Below, one piece after another: positions 16,805 to 25,654 of a stretch of 47,910 nucleotides of DNA; the first letter of the stretch is position 1; every line of letters starts with the position of its first letter. The DNA is from Rhodospirillales bacterium Ga0074136 (GTDB lineage: Bacteria; Pseudomonadota; Alphaproteobacteria; Acetobacterales; Acetobacteraceae): contig LNEW01000022.1 of the NCBI GenBank assembly GCA_001464375.1, forward strand, positions 1 through 47,910. The letters are read 5' to 3'. The notes beneath the pieces are model-generated. The model ran no database searches. It had not been told where the DNA came from and saw nothing but the letters and a program-made list of their open reading frames with translations. The translations under genes and the position numbers were made by a program.

Positions 16805-17981
16805 GGGCTGCCTCCTTGGTCGCCAGGGTGGCGGCGAAGCCTTCCAACTGGCGCAGCATCGCCGCCGGGGAGAAGTGGTCGATCAGGCGCTGCCGTCCGG
16901 CGGCCCCGAAACGCGCGCGCAGGTCGGGGTCGCGCGCCAGCCGCGCGAGCGCCGCGGCGAGCGCTGGCACCGAGCCGATGTCGACCAGCAGCCCGGTCTC
17001 GCCATCCTGGATCGCCACCGGCAGGTCGCCGGTGCGCGAGGCGATCACCGGGCAGCCGACGCTCATGGCCTCCATGGCTGAGAGCGGGAGGCTGTCCTTG
17101 ATCGAGGGCACGCACATCACGTCCATCGCGCACAGCCAGGGCAGGACCTGCGGCACCAGGCCGGCGAAATGGACATGCCCGGCGACGCCGAGGCGTTGGG
17201 CGAGGGCGCGGTATTCGGCCTCCGCGGGGCCGTCGCCCACCAGCAGCACGGTGAGGTCGAGGCCCTGCGCGCGCAGGCCGGGCAGCGCCTCGATCAGCAG
17301 CGCCTGGCCCTTGCCCGGGTGCAACCGGCCGAGCGTGCCGGCGATGATGCCGCCCGACGGCGCCACGCGGGCGCGGATGATCGCTGCCTCGGCCGCATGG
17401 GCCGCGCGGTCGGCGGCGGGGATGCCGTTGGTCACAAGGCCCACGCGCGTGGCGCCGACGCGCCGGACCTCCTCCTCCATGGCGGAGGAGCCGACCAGCA
17501 CGAGATCGGCGAAGCGCACCAGGCGGCGGTCGACCTCCTCGTAGTATTTCTGGATGCCGGAATGGGTGTGGCGGAGCCAGCCATGGACATGCGCGATCCA
17601 GGGCACGCGGCGAAAGCGCGTGACCATGAAGGCGAGCAAGTTGGCCCGCATGTCGTTGGCATGCAGCACGGCGCCAGGCTGCGAGGCGAGCAGCGCGGCG
17701 AGCCGCCGCGCGGTGGCCGGCGAGCGCGCCACGCCGTGCCAGTCGATGCGCTGCGTCGGCAGGCGGGCGGCGACATCCTCGAGCACCGGGGGCAGCCGCT
17801 CGCCCGGCCGCGCCAGCAGCACGAGCAGCGGCGGGAAGCGGTCGCGGTCAAGGGTGTCGGCGATCATGCGCAGCAGCGTCTCCGGCCCCCCGGCGCTCAG
17901 GTAGGCGCCCTTGACCATGACCAGCGGCACCGGCCGGGGCGCTGTCGGATCAGGGCGATCGGACATGGGTGCGGGCATCAT
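16794..17981 (-). CDS. GT4-family glycosyltransferase
   Basis: 395 residues from ATG 17981, which overlaps the previous stop as ATGA; ATG 17978 and 17966 are in-frame alternatives and none has a good Shine-Dalgarno, so coupling probably matters. The N-terminus VMVKGAYLSAGGPETLLRMI has the glycine loop of GT4 acceptors. The donor domain shows AGTLGRLHPGKGQALLIEALP, VLLVGDGPAEAEY and DSLPLSAMEAMSVGCPVIAS (the E-x7-E region with the first Glu replaced by Asp/Leu context, so catalysis there deserves a look). HANDMRANLLAF and HVHGWLRHTHSG are also typical. Product assumed to be part of the repeat unit. Confidence 0.9.
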   Translation of the reverse strand: MMPAPMSDRPDPTAPRPVPLVMVKGAYLSAGGPETLLRMIADTLDRDRFPPLLVLLARPGERLPPVLEDVAARLPTQRIDWHGVARSPATARRLAALLASQPGAVLHANDMRANLLAFMVTRFRRVPWIAHVHGWLRHTHSGIQKYYEEVDRRLVRFADLVLVGSSAMEEEVRRVGATRVGLVTNGIPAADRAAHAAEAAIIRARVAPSGGIIAGTLGRLHPGKGQALLIEALPGLRAQGLDLTVLLVGDGPAEAEYRALAQRLGVAGHVHFAGLVPQVLPWLCAMDVMCVPSIKDSLPLSAMEAMSVGCPVIASRTGDLPVAIQDGETGLLVDIGSVPALAAALARLARDPDLRARFGAAGRQRLIDHFSPAAMLRQLEGFAATLATKEAARGR

Positions 17982-18916
17982 GCGCGGCGCCGGGCCGAGC
18001 GGGACAGCGCGAGGACAAACAGCACCAGGCCCGCGAGGCTGGTCGCCGCCGCCAGCAGCAGGTGCACCGCGCGGCTGGGCGGCAGGGCGTCGATGGCGAT
18101 GGCGTAGACCAGGCTCGCGCTCAGCGGCAGCACGGCCAGCGCGAGCAGGTTGCGCCGCCGGATCGGCGCGGCGAAGGCGGCGAGCAGGCTGGTATCGTGG
18201 CGCCCGGACCGGTAGCGACGCAGCGCCAGCGCCAGGATGCCCAGCAGCGGCAGCAGCACCAGCGGGGCGATCGGGACGGTCGGCACCGTGAAGGCGGCGA
18301 AGAAGCCCAGCACCAGGGCACTGGCGATGCCAAGCCCCAGGCGCGAGGGCCTGAAGCTCTCGGGCCGGCCCGCCCCGATGGCGAGATGCGCGAGCGCGAG
18401 GCAGCCGGTGGTCACCGCGGCATGCAGCAGGAAGATTTCGGGCGTGGCGCCGACCGGCGGGATCTCGGCGAGCCAGCCGAAGCCCCAGACGCCCCAGAAG
18501 ACCCCGAGGCCGAGCGCGAGCGCGAGCGTGGGCCCCGGCCCCGGCTCGCGCAGCGCGAGGCCGAGCGCATACCAGCCCACCAGCAGCGAGATCGGCCCGT
18601 GCCAGGCGAGCGCGGTCCAGGCGATGGTGAAGGGGAAGGGCATGGACGGATCGCCAAACACGGTCATGGCAAAGACGCCCTCGCCGATCCAGCCGAAGAA
18701 GGCGCCGGCGAGCAGCAACGCCCAGGCATCGCCGACCCGGCAATGGCGGATGACCGCCAGCGTCAGGTAGCCCATCAGGCTGTAGAGCAGCCACGCCAGC
18801 AGGCGGCCGTGCGGTTCCTCGTCGGGCCGCCAGACCGCCCAGAAGACGGTCTCTGAGAAAAAGAACAGCGCGTAGCCAGTGCCCAGCACGAGGCCGGCGC
18901 GGCGCAGCGCCGTCAT
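17978..18916 (-). CDS. Polytopic membrane protein of unknown function
   Basis: 312 residues, about eight to nine hydrophobic spans by eye, starting with LVLGTGYALFFFSETVFWAVW. Between spans 1 and 4 it has conserved-looking polar/aromatic spots (ETVFWAVWRPDEEP, WIGEGVFAMTVFGDPSMPFPF) that could be a lumenal or cytosolic site; the C-terminus is Arg-rich. It overlaps both neighbours by ATGA, between the Wzy-type polymerase and a GT4 enzyme, which argues for a dedicated job in this polysaccharide, such as an acyl- or glycan-modifying or scaffold protein. I do not recognise the family. Confidence 0.8.
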   Translation of the reverse strand: MTALRRAGLVLGTGYALFFFSETVFWAVWRPDEEPHGRLLAWLLYSLMGYLTLAVIRHCRVGDAWALLLAGAFFGWIGEGVFAMTVFGDPSMPFPFTIAWTALAWHGPISLLVGWYALGLALREPGPGPTLALALGLGVFWGVWGFGWLAEIPPVGATPEIFLLHAAVTTGCLALAHLAIGAGRPESFRPSRLGLGIASALVLGFFAAFTVPTVPIAPLVLLPLLGILALALRRYRSGRHDTSLLAAFAAPIRRRNLLALAVLPLSASLVYAIAIDALPPSRAVHLLLAAATSLAGLVLFVLALSRSARRRA

Positions 18917-20370
18917 GGCCGCGCGCCCGCCGGTGGCGAGAGCGCGACCCGCCGCAGCGCCGCGGCGAAGCCGGTCAGGATCCACATGATCTTGGTGAAG
19001 GCGAGCGTGCCGAAGGCCCAGCAGACAAGATAGCCGATCGCCCCTGCGGCCAGGCAGTCCGCCAGCAGCGCCCAGCGCGGGCTGCCGCGGCGGCGCACCA
19101 GCGAAAGGTCGCGCATCATCAGCAGATAGAGCACGCTGAAGGCGGCGAAGCCCGGCAGGCCGAACTCGACCCAAAGCTGGGAGACCGTGTTGTGCGGGTT
19201 GGTCCATTCATAGCGTTCCTCCCCGATGCGCACGCGGCGTTCGAATTCGCGTTCCCAGACAACGAGGTCGTCCGGAATCCCGGGTTGGTCGGCGAACCAG
19301 CGGTGGAAGTTCGGACCGAACTGGTTGTAGCCATAGCCGGTGATCGGGCGCTCCAGCACCAGCGCCGCGGCGCCGATCAGCAGGTAGGTGCGCAGCGGCG
19401 TGCTGCCGCCCTCGCGCACGTATTCGACCGAATAGAGCCGTTCGAGCCCGGCGGGGTTCCATGCGGCGAATCCGATCGCACCGGCGAGCGCCGCGGCCAG
19501 CAGCGGCTTGACCGGCAGCCGCCCGCGCAACACCAGCCAGAGCACCGCGAAGCCGAGCGCGAGGACCGCCGAACGCGTGAACGAGAGCACCACGCCGATG
19601 CTCTGGAGCGCGACCGCGCCCAGGATGAACAGGCGCGGCAGCGCGGCGGCATAGCGGTGGAACAGGTACAGATTGACCGGCAGCACCGCCACCAGCGTGT
19701 ACCCGAACCAGTTGGAATCGCCCATGCCGCCGGTGATGCGCTTGACCTCGACGCCATCGAGCGAGTCGCGGTCGATGACGGCGCCGATATTGCCCTGCAC
19801 GAGGCTCGGGTCGTCGGATTCGATCGCCAGCGCGGGCAGCAGGAATTCCATCAGGCCGAGCAGCGCCGAGCAGGTCATCGAGCCGGTCAGCAAAATGCAG
19901 GAGATGTCGAGCGCGCGTTCGCTCTCGCCGGCGATGTTGGCGATCATCACCATCAGCAGCGCGAGCTGGATGTAGCGGATGAACCCTTCGCGCGCCGCAT
20001 CCGGGTCGATGTTGGCGAAGCCCGACAGCCAGACGGCGACCAGGAACGCGACCAGCGCCGGAAACTGCGGTGACCAGGTCATGGGGATGCGCAGCAGGAT
20101 GCTGCGTGCCGCCCATACGGCCAGCGTCGCCGCGGCCGACGCCTTGCTGAGGCTGAGCGGCATGCCGATGATGTGCTCGCTGCCCAGGGTCTGCAGCGCG
20201 GTGCCCGAGATCACCATCAGGCCGAGGCCGAACACCGGCAGCACGTAGATCGCCGCCGCCAACGCCACGGCGAGCACGCCGCCCGCGGCAATCATTGGCC
20301 CGGCCAGCGCCGCGGCAGCGAATAGGCCGGTGCCGACGGCGATCGGGATCAGCGGCGCGCGCTGGCGCAT
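18913..20370 (-). CDS. O-antigen ligase/polymerase family protein (Wzy-like)
   Basis: 485 residues with many hydrophobic spans and one large periplasmic loop (around residues 320-400) containing YGYNQFGPNFHRWF and TNPHNTVSQLWVEFGL. The H-N-x3-Q/L-x3-E-x-G pattern there is typical of the Wzy_C/WaaL superfamily, so polymerisation of lipid-linked repeat units at the periplasmic face is the likely role. RDSLDGVEVKRITGGMGDSNWFG resembles the other conserved loop. ATG 20370 has only a weak GGGTGGG upstream; the frame is open to 20637, so the start is uncertain by a few residues. Downstream overlap (ATGA) with the membrane protein gene. Confidence 0.85.
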   Translation of the reverse strand: MRQRAPLIPIAVGTGLFAAAALAGPMIAAGGVLAVALAAAIYVLPVFGLGLMVISGTALQTLGSEHIIGMPLSLSKASAAATLAVWAARSILLRIPMTWSPQFPALVAFLVAVWLSGFANIDPDAAREGFIRYIQLALLMVMIANIAGESERALDISCILLTGSMTCSALLGLMEFLLPALAIESDDPSLVQGNIGAVIDRDSLDGVEVKRITGGMGDSNWFGYTLVAVLPVNLYLFHRYAAALPRLFILGAVALQSIGVVLSFTRSAVLALGFAVLWLVLRGRLPVKPLLAAALAGAIGFAAWNPAGLERLYSVEYVREGGSTPLRTYLLIGAAALVLERPITGYGYNQFGPNFHRWFADQPGIPDDLVVWEREFERRVRIGEERYEWTNPHNTVSQLWVEFGLPGFAAFSVLYLLMMRDLSLVRRRGSPRWALLADCLAAGAIGYLVCWAFGTLAFTKIMWILTGFAAALRRVALSPPAGARP

Positions 20371-20443
20371 GGCCCACCCGGCGCCGGCCGGCCCGCCCCG
20401 CAGACGCCGGCGGTCGGGACCGCGTCGCGGGTTGCGCGCGCGC

Positions 20444-21460
20444 TCATGCCGAGGCGGTCCCGCCGCCTTCGCGCGCGATGGCGCGGCGGCTGCGCCAAGC
20501 GGCCATCGCCGCGATCGCGCGGTGCGGCAGCAGCCCGAAGCCGATGCGCAACCAGGTGGCCGGGCGCAGCGTGACCGAGGGTACCTCTCGCAGGATGGCC
20601 GCGAGGTTGGCGAACCAGCGGCGGTACCCGTCGGCACGGCTCATGTGCAGCACTTCGATGGCGACGCGCGCGCAATGGGTTTCGGCCTCGGGCAGATGCG
20701 CGGAGGCGCCGTTGGCGACCGCCTCGGGCCACGCGAAGATCCGGCGCGCCACCGCGAGCTGGCGGTGGAACATGTCGTTCGACCGATACAGCGGCATCGA
20801 CATCGCGTCCGGGTGGATGCGGTATTCGCACAGGATGCTGTCGAGGTAGCCGACGTCGCCTTCGAGGCACATGCGCGCGAACAGCCAGACATCGACCAGC
20901 GCGTCGAAGGCTTCGTCGAAGGGGCCGGTGGCGCGGATGGCGGCCGTGCGCATCACCATGCTGGAGAAGCAGAACCCCTTGCTGAAGATGGCGGGCATCG
21001 CCGCCGTGCCCTGCGTCACACGCGCCCAACTGCGGTCGGAGGTGCCGAACCGGCGGCCCTGCGGGTCGATCCAGGCGGCCGGGCCGTGCACCATGGCGCA
21101 GCCCGGCTCGGCATCGAGGAAGGCGACCGCCGCCTCGAGGAAGCCGGGGTCGAGGATATCGTCCGAGCCGATGACCAGGACGAATTCGCCGCGCGCCGTC
21201 AGGCATCCCTTCCGCACCGAGCCGAAGAACCCGATGTTGCGCTCGTTGACGCGAAAGGACACGCGTGGGTCGTCGTAGCGCGCGACCACTGCCGCGCTGT
21301 CGTCGGTCGACCCGTTGTCGAGCACCACCAGCTCGAAGTCGCGAAAGCGCTGCGCCAGCACGCTGGCGATCGCCCCGGGCAGCCAGTGCGCCGTGTTGAA
21401 GTTGGGGATCACCACGCTCACGCGCGGTGGCACCTCCTGCGGGGCGGCATGCGCGGTCAT
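20444..21460 (-). CDS. GT2-family glycosyltransferase
   Basis: 338 residues. VSVVIPNFNTAHWLPGAIASV, VVLDNGSTDDS and GEFVLVIGSDDILDP (about 91-105, the DxD site) are the GT-A nucleotide-sugar motifs; a later VDVWLFARMCLEGDVGYLD is the typical acceptor-side acid. The last 70 residues are basic/aromatic and probably peripheral to the membrane. GAGG lies 8 nt upstream of ATG 21460. It follows the chain-length protein gene by 19 bp and precedes the Wzy-like gene by 73 bp on the same strand. Donor unknown. Confidence 0.9.
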   Translation of the reverse strand: MTAHAAPQEVPPRVSVVIPNFNTAHWLPGAIASVLAQRFRDFELVVLDNGSTDDSAAVVARYDDPRVSFRVNERNIGFFGSVRKGCLTARGEFVLVIGSDDILDPGFLEAAVAFLDAEPGCAMVHGPAAWIDPQGRRFGTSDRSWARVTQGTAAMPAIFSKGFCFSSMVMRTAAIRATGPFDEAFDALVDVWLFARMCLEGDVGYLDSILCEYRIHPDAMSMPLYRSNDMFHRQLAVARRIFAWPEAVANGASAHLPEAETHCARVAIEVLHMSRADGYRRWFANLAAILREVPSVTLRPATWLRIGFGLLPHRAIAAMAAWRSRRAIAREGGGTASA

Positions 21461-21479
21461 GGCGCGAACCTCGCGCGGC

Positions 21480-23087
21480 TCATCGCCCGCGCCCCGCCGG
21501 CTGCCCGCCTACAGAATCGGCGTCGGCGGGCGATGGCTCGTCCTCTCGCCGGCCGGCCATCGCTGCGCGGAATTCGAGATACAGGATCAGCCCGGCCGCC
21601 AGCACCAGTCCAGCGATCAGGCCCAGCAGCACCGTGCGCCGGATCGAAGGTGCGGAGGGCAGCGTCTCGGCGGTCGGCGGCATCACCACGCGCAGGCCGG
21701 ACAGTTGCACCGCCTCCATCGCCTCGGCGATGCGCGCATCCTCGTAGCCGCGATCATACAGGTCGAGGGCGCGGCGGTGGCGCGTGACGTCCTGCTCGCG
21801 CAGCGCGATCTCGATCGCCGCTGTCTCGACCTGCTGGAGCTGGCGACGCAGCCCGGCGATCTGCGCCTCGAGCTGGTGGGCGCGGCCGCGCTGGCCTTCG
21901 AGCTCGATGCGCTTGGCCATCAGGTCGCGCTCGAGCGACTGGTGCAGCAGGTTCACCCCCCGCGTGATCTCGTCGATGCGGTAGGGATCCTCGGCCTCGA
22001 CGAGGGCGTTCAGCGCCGCGGCCTGGCGGCGGATCTCGGTGATCTCGGGGCTGCCTTCGCCGTAGCGCGCCTGCTGCGTCGCGAGGTCGACGCGCAGCTG
22101 CCCCAGCCGGCTGCGCAGCGCGTCCGTGGCCGAGTTGCGCGAACGCACGGTCGACAACTCGATCTCGGCCGGCAGCGCCGCCAGTGCCTGCTCGCCGCGG
22201 CGCAGTTCGGCCTCGGTCGCCGCGATGGAAGCGGTCACCTGGCGCAGCTGCACCTGGGCGTCCGCCTCGGCGCGGATCAGCACCGGGCGCTGCTCGGCTA
22301 CCGACCACACCGGGTTGTCCGACTGCAGCCGATAGGACAGCAGGCGTTCCTCGGCGACGCGCAGCTCAGCCAGGCGATCGGCGCGCCCGTCGCGGAAGAA
22401 GGCGGTGACGCCCGGCATCCGGTAGGCATGGACATGGCCCGAGAGCGCGAGCTCGATGAACTGGGCGAGCACGATCTCACCCGCGCGCGGGTCGGGGAAG
22501 GCGAGGGTCAGGTCGATGATGTCGGTCCGGCGCACCGGCTCGACGCGCAGGGCCGCGCTGATCGCCAGCGCCAATCGTTCGAGCCGCGTGGTGCGTGGAC
22601 GCAGTCCCAGCATCACCAGCGCCTCGCGCACGGCCTCCTGGGCGGCGGCCATGGCGTCCTTGCCGGCCCGCTTCACCTGCTGGAAGAAGGTCTGCGGTGG
22701 GCCGTCGGAGAAGAATCCCTCGCCGAGCCGGTTCACCACCTCGGTGACCAGGCGCGGGTTGGAGAAGATCTCGACGCCCGTCGCGGGGTCCTCCGGGCGG
22801 CGCAGCGGCGGAGCCTGGGATGCGCCCTCGCGTGCCACCAGCAGCGGAGAGGTCACCATTTCCGGCCCCAGATTGACCAGGATCTTGGCCGAGACGATGT
22901 AGCGCGGGCCGCCGATGAGCACGGCCTGGGCCAGCAGGCCGAACACGCCGGCCACCGCGCAGGCCAGGATCAGGCGCCAGTAACTGCGCAGCAGCGCGAA
23001 CACGCCGAGCAGGTCGGTCGGCAGCCAGGTGGTGCGCACAAGGCCTTCGGGCACCGCCCGCCCGGCCATGGGACTGCCACCTTCCAT
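21480..23087 (-). CDS. GumC/Wzz-type chain-length determinant, without kinase domain
   Basis: 535 residues. One membrane span near the N-terminus (about 38-58), a long periplasmic region and a second span near the C-terminus (LLGLIAGLVLAAGLILYLEF), followed by a short cytoplasmic tail. The region around 280-450 is rich in Glu/Arg/Gln heptads (coiled coil), as in polysaccharide co-polymerases that set chain length. No Walker motifs or Tyr-rich tail follow, so unlike Wzc it cannot be a BY-kinase by itself, and no kinase is seen nearby. Start ATG 23087 has GAGGGG upstream; TTG 23090 is in frame but less likely. It opens the minus-strand run and diverges from the initiating transferase gene. Confidence 0.9.
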   Translation of the reverse strand: MEGGSPMAGRAVPEGLVRTTWLPTDLLGVFALLRSYWRLILACAVAGVFGLLAQAVLIGGPRYIVSAKILVNLGPEMVTSPLLVAREGASQAPPLRRPEDPATGVEIFSNPRLVTEVVNRLGEGFFSDGPPQTFFQQVKRAGKDAMAAAQEAVREALVMLGLRPRTTRLERLALAISAALRVEPVRRTDIIDLTLAFPDPRAGEIVLAQFIELALSGHVHAYRMPGVTAFFRDGRADRLAELRVAEERLLSYRLQSDNPVWSVAEQRPVLIRAEADAQVQLRQVTASIAATEAELRRGEQALAALPAEIELSTVRSRNSATDALRSRLGQLRVDLATQQARYGEGSPEITEIRRQAAALNALVEAEDPYRIDEITRGVNLLHQSLERDLMAKRIELEGQRGRAHQLEAQIAGLRRQLQQVETAAIEIALREQDVTRHRRALDLYDRGYEDARIAEAMEAVQLSGLRVVMPPTAETLPSAPSIRRTVLLGLIAGLVLAAGLILYLEFRAAMAGRREDEPSPADADSVGGQPAGRGR

Positions 23088-23525
23088 CAAAACCCCTCAT
23101 CAAGCGGTGCGCGGATCATAGTCGACGTCATGGGCATCATCGGCGGATCGGGATCACAGGCCAGCGTGGTCTGGTCCCTCCCGATTATCCTGCGGGCTGC
23201 GACGCTTCGTCCGCCTGACGCACGGAGCCGCTTATGCCCCCGTTCGGCGCGCCCGCGCAACATCACCCGCCGCCCGGCCGACCCCCGATGTGGGCGGCGT
23301 TCGCGCTGTCGCGGCACAGCCGGTGTGCGTTCCTTGCCAAACAAGGATTGGCGACGTAATCAATAGGTTGCGCTGAGGAAACAATGGTCATTTAAAGCGG
23401 GATGGCCGGGCCGTAACGACGGTCACTCCCTCTCTGAAGTGTTTCCAAGCAGGGTCGCATGACGTTATGCTTCGGTGTGGATCCGAAGGCCGTGCATCGC
23501 CCAACCAGCGCCGGAAGGATCAGAC
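23088..23525. other. 438-bp divergent control region of the polysaccharide locus
   Basis: No gene with a credible ribosome-binding site is seen. The 23320-23480 part is poorer in GC than its surroundings and holds the best promoter candidate (23368-23396). It separates the minus-strand assembly genes from the plus-strand initiation, export and precursor genes, so it probably drives both. Confidence 0.6.
23368..23396 (+). promoter_or_regulatory. Candidate sigma-70-type promoter for the sugar transferase operon
   Basis: TTGCGC (23368-23373), a 17-nt spacer and TTTAAA (23391-23396) resemble -35/-10 boxes; three of six and four of six consensus bases match. It lies about 130 nt before GTG 23526 in the AT-richest part of the spacer. 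Untested pattern only. Confidence 0.35.
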
Positions 23526-24305
23526 GTGACGAACCGGTTCCCCGCTCCGAAACGCGCTTTCGACATCGTCGTGGGCCTCGGCATGGGCGTCGCGATCCTG
23601 CCGCTGATGCTGCTGGTGGCCGCGGCGATCGCGCTGCTGGAAGGGCGTCCGGTGCTCTATGTCTCGCGCCGCCGCCTGGACGGTGAAGGGCCCAAGCCGG
23701 TCCTGAAGTTCCGCACCATGCGCCGGGATGCGGAACGCATCGCGAACCGGGATTCCGTGCCGGTGATCGGTACGCGGTTCCTCAACCTGCCGATCGGCTC
23801 CCCCCTGTACACGCGGATCGGGCGGCTGATCGAACTGCTGATGCTGACCGAGATGCCGCAACTGCTGCATGTGCTCGCAGGACGCATGACGATCGTCGGC
23901 AACCGGCCGCTTCCCGAGAACGTGGTCGCCTCGCTGCGTGAGGAATTCCCGGAGGTCGAGGAACGCTTCGCGGTCCGCGGCGGCCTGACCGGTCCTGTCC
24001 AGCTGGTGGGACGCGAGTACATCTCCGACGCCGCCCGTATCGACATCGAGATCGCCTATTGCCGGACCGTGCTCACCGCCTATTCGCCGCTGCTCGACCT
24101 CAGGATCCTCGCCGCGACCGTCACCACCGGGTTCTGGCCTGGCAATCGCTACACCCCCGCGGACGTGATGGACCTGTTGCAGCGCCATGGCGGGCCCGCC
24201 GCCGACCCTGTGCGGCAGGTGCGCGCGCCGGTATCCGCGCCTCCGGCCGGGAAGGACCAGGACCATGAGGCGCCGGCCGCCGGCTCCGGGGTGGTACGCC
24301 GATGA
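23526..24305 (+). CDS. Initiating sugar transferase (ExoY/WbaP-like polyprenyl-phosphate glycosylphosphotransferase)
   Basis: 259 residues. A membrane-inserted N-terminal helix (about 12-37) is followed by the conserved catalytic block KFRTMRRDAE (61-70), TEMPQLLHVLAGRMTIVGNRPLP (108-130) and GLTGPVQLVGRE. These enzymes attach the first sugar phosphate to undecaprenyl phosphate. The usual D-E-L-P-Q reads T-E-M-P-Q here, so the Asp is replaced but the Glu is kept. GTG 23526 has GGAAGGA 6 nt upstream and gives the typical short start; ATG 23475 lacks this. It overlaps the exporter gene by ATGA. Adjacent ExoY- and ExoF-like genes recall exoYFQ of Sinorhizobium. Confidence 0.9.
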   Translation: MTNRFPAPKRAFDIVVGLGMGVAILPLMLLVAAAIALLEGRPVLYVSRRRLDGEGPKPVLKFRTMRRDAERIANRDSVPVIGTRFLNLPIGSPLYTRIGRLIELLMLTEMPQLLHVLAGRMTIVGNRPLPENVVASLREEFPEVEERFAVRGGLTGPVQLVGREYISDAARIDIEIAYCRTVLTAYSPLLDLRILAATVTTGFWPGNRYTPADVMDLLQRHGGPAADPVRQVRAPVSAPPAGKDQDHEAPAAGSGVVRR

Positions 24306-25564
24306 TCGGCGCGCGACAGCGCAGGGCGGGTTGCCATCCGCTGTGGCGCGGGATCGCTGCGGTGGTCGGTGTCCTGCTGATGGCCGGGTCGAGCCTCGCG
24401 GCCGATGACTTCCTGGTCGGACCTGGCGACCGGCTGTCGATCAGTGTTCACCGCCGTGCTGACCTGTCGGGCGAATTCCGGGTGCTGCCGGGCGGCGCGC
24501 TGTCGCTGCCCTTCGTGGGCAACCTGAGTGTCGCCGGGATGTCGCTCGAGCAGATCCGCGGCGCGATCGCCCAGCGTCTGCGCGACGATGCGGCGTTGCT
24601 CGATCCGCGCGTGTCGGTCGAGATTTCCGAGATGCAGCCGGTTCTGGTTTCGGGCATCGTGCGCCGGCCGGGCCAGTATCCATTCCAGATCGGCATGACG
24701 GTCGGCCATGCGGTCGCCGCCGCCGGAGGAATGCGCCGCTTCGAACTCGAGGAGGTCGGCGCGCGGGTCGAGGTCATGCGCCTGCGCGAACGTGTGCGCG
24801 AGGCGCAGGAAGCGACCGGCGTCTCGTTGGTCCGCCAGGCCCGGCTGCTGGCGGAGGCGGCCGAGCGCGAAACCTTCGACCCACCCCCCGCGGCCACCCG
24901 CTTCCTGCCGGCGGAGCGGCTCGCCGAAGTGGTCGAGAGCGAACGCGCCATCCAGCGCCACCGCGAGCTCGCGTTCCGCAGCCTGCTTGAACTGGTGGTC
25001 ACCCAGACGGCAGCCTTCCAGGACGAGATCCGCGCCCTCGAGGAACAGACATCCGCAAAGGAGCGCGAGAGCGAACTGCTGGCGCAGGAGAGCCGCTACA
25101 TCGAGGGGCTGATGCGCCAGGGTCTGACCGCGCGCGACGCGCGCATCGTGCAACTGGCGCGCGCTGCGGTGCAGATCGATGGCGAACGCCGACAGATCAT
25201 GGCCTTCATCGCGCGCGCCCGGCAGCAGATCGCGAGCACCGAACAGACGCGCGTCAACGCCATTACCCAGCGTCGGCTGGAAATCGCGACGAGCCTGAAG
25301 GACGCCGAGGACCAGATGGCGCGGCTTCGCACGCAGATCGAGGAATCGCGCGCCGGCCTCGCGCAGCTGCGCGAGACGCTGCCGCCTGAGGATGCGCCGC
25401 TCGGCGCCCGCACGCCGCCAGCCTTTTCCATCCTGCGCGTGCGCGCATCCCCGCCGGGGCGCATCGATGCGCATGCCGACACGCCGCTGCTCCCCGGCGA
25501 TCTCGTGGACGTGCTGGGCGATGAGACCGGCGCCCGGCGCCTGGCCGGCGGCGCGGCACGCTGA
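24302..25564 (+). CDS. ExoF-like outer-membrane polysaccharide export protein with internal coiled coil
   Basis: 420 residues. Signal peptide up to about residue 34 (MAGSSLAA), no lipobox Cys at that site. The polysaccharide-export domain follows (DFLVGPGDRLSISV, LPGGALSLPFVGNLSVAGM), then an SLBB-like repeat (QPVLVSGIVRRPGQYPFQIG at 112-131). A roughly 220-residue helical insertion with heptads rich in Glu/Arg/Gln then leads to the closing TPLLPGDLVDVLG. This order and length match ExoF of Sinorhizobium, in which the coiled coil probably spans the periplasm to the inner-membrane partner. ATG overlaps the transferase stop (ATGA). The chain-length partner is encoded divergently. Confidence 0.88.
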   Translation: MIGARQRRAGCHPLWRGIAAVVGVLLMAGSSLAADDFLVGPGDRLSISVHRRADLSGEFRVLPGGALSLPFVGNLSVAGMSLEQIRGAIAQRLRDDAALLDPRVSVEISEMQPVLVSGIVRRPGQYPFQIGMTVGHAVAAAGGMRRFELEEVGARVEVMRLRERVREAQEATGVSLVRQARLLAEAAERETFDPPPAATRFLPAERLAEVVESERAIQRHRELAFRSLLELVVTQTAAFQDEIRALEEQTSAKERESELLAQESRYIEGLMRQGLTARDARIVQLARAAVQIDGERRQIMAFIARARQQIASTEQTRVNAITQRRLEIATSLKDAEDQMARLRTQIEESRAGLAQLRETLPPEDAPLGARTPPAFSILRVRASPPGRIDAHADTPLLPGDLVDVLGDETGARRLAGGAAR

Positions 25565-25654
25565 GCATGCGATTGGCGTTACCTCACGGTCCCTTGGCGC
25601 CGGCAGATCGGTCGGTTCCGATCGCGGCGCGGTTCCGACATTAGGAGGCTTGCA

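Noticed and set aside
20371..20637. N-terminal extension of the Wzy-like gene to 20637
   Set aside because: Arg/Pro-rich sequence overlapping the GT2 gene in another frame, without membrane character.
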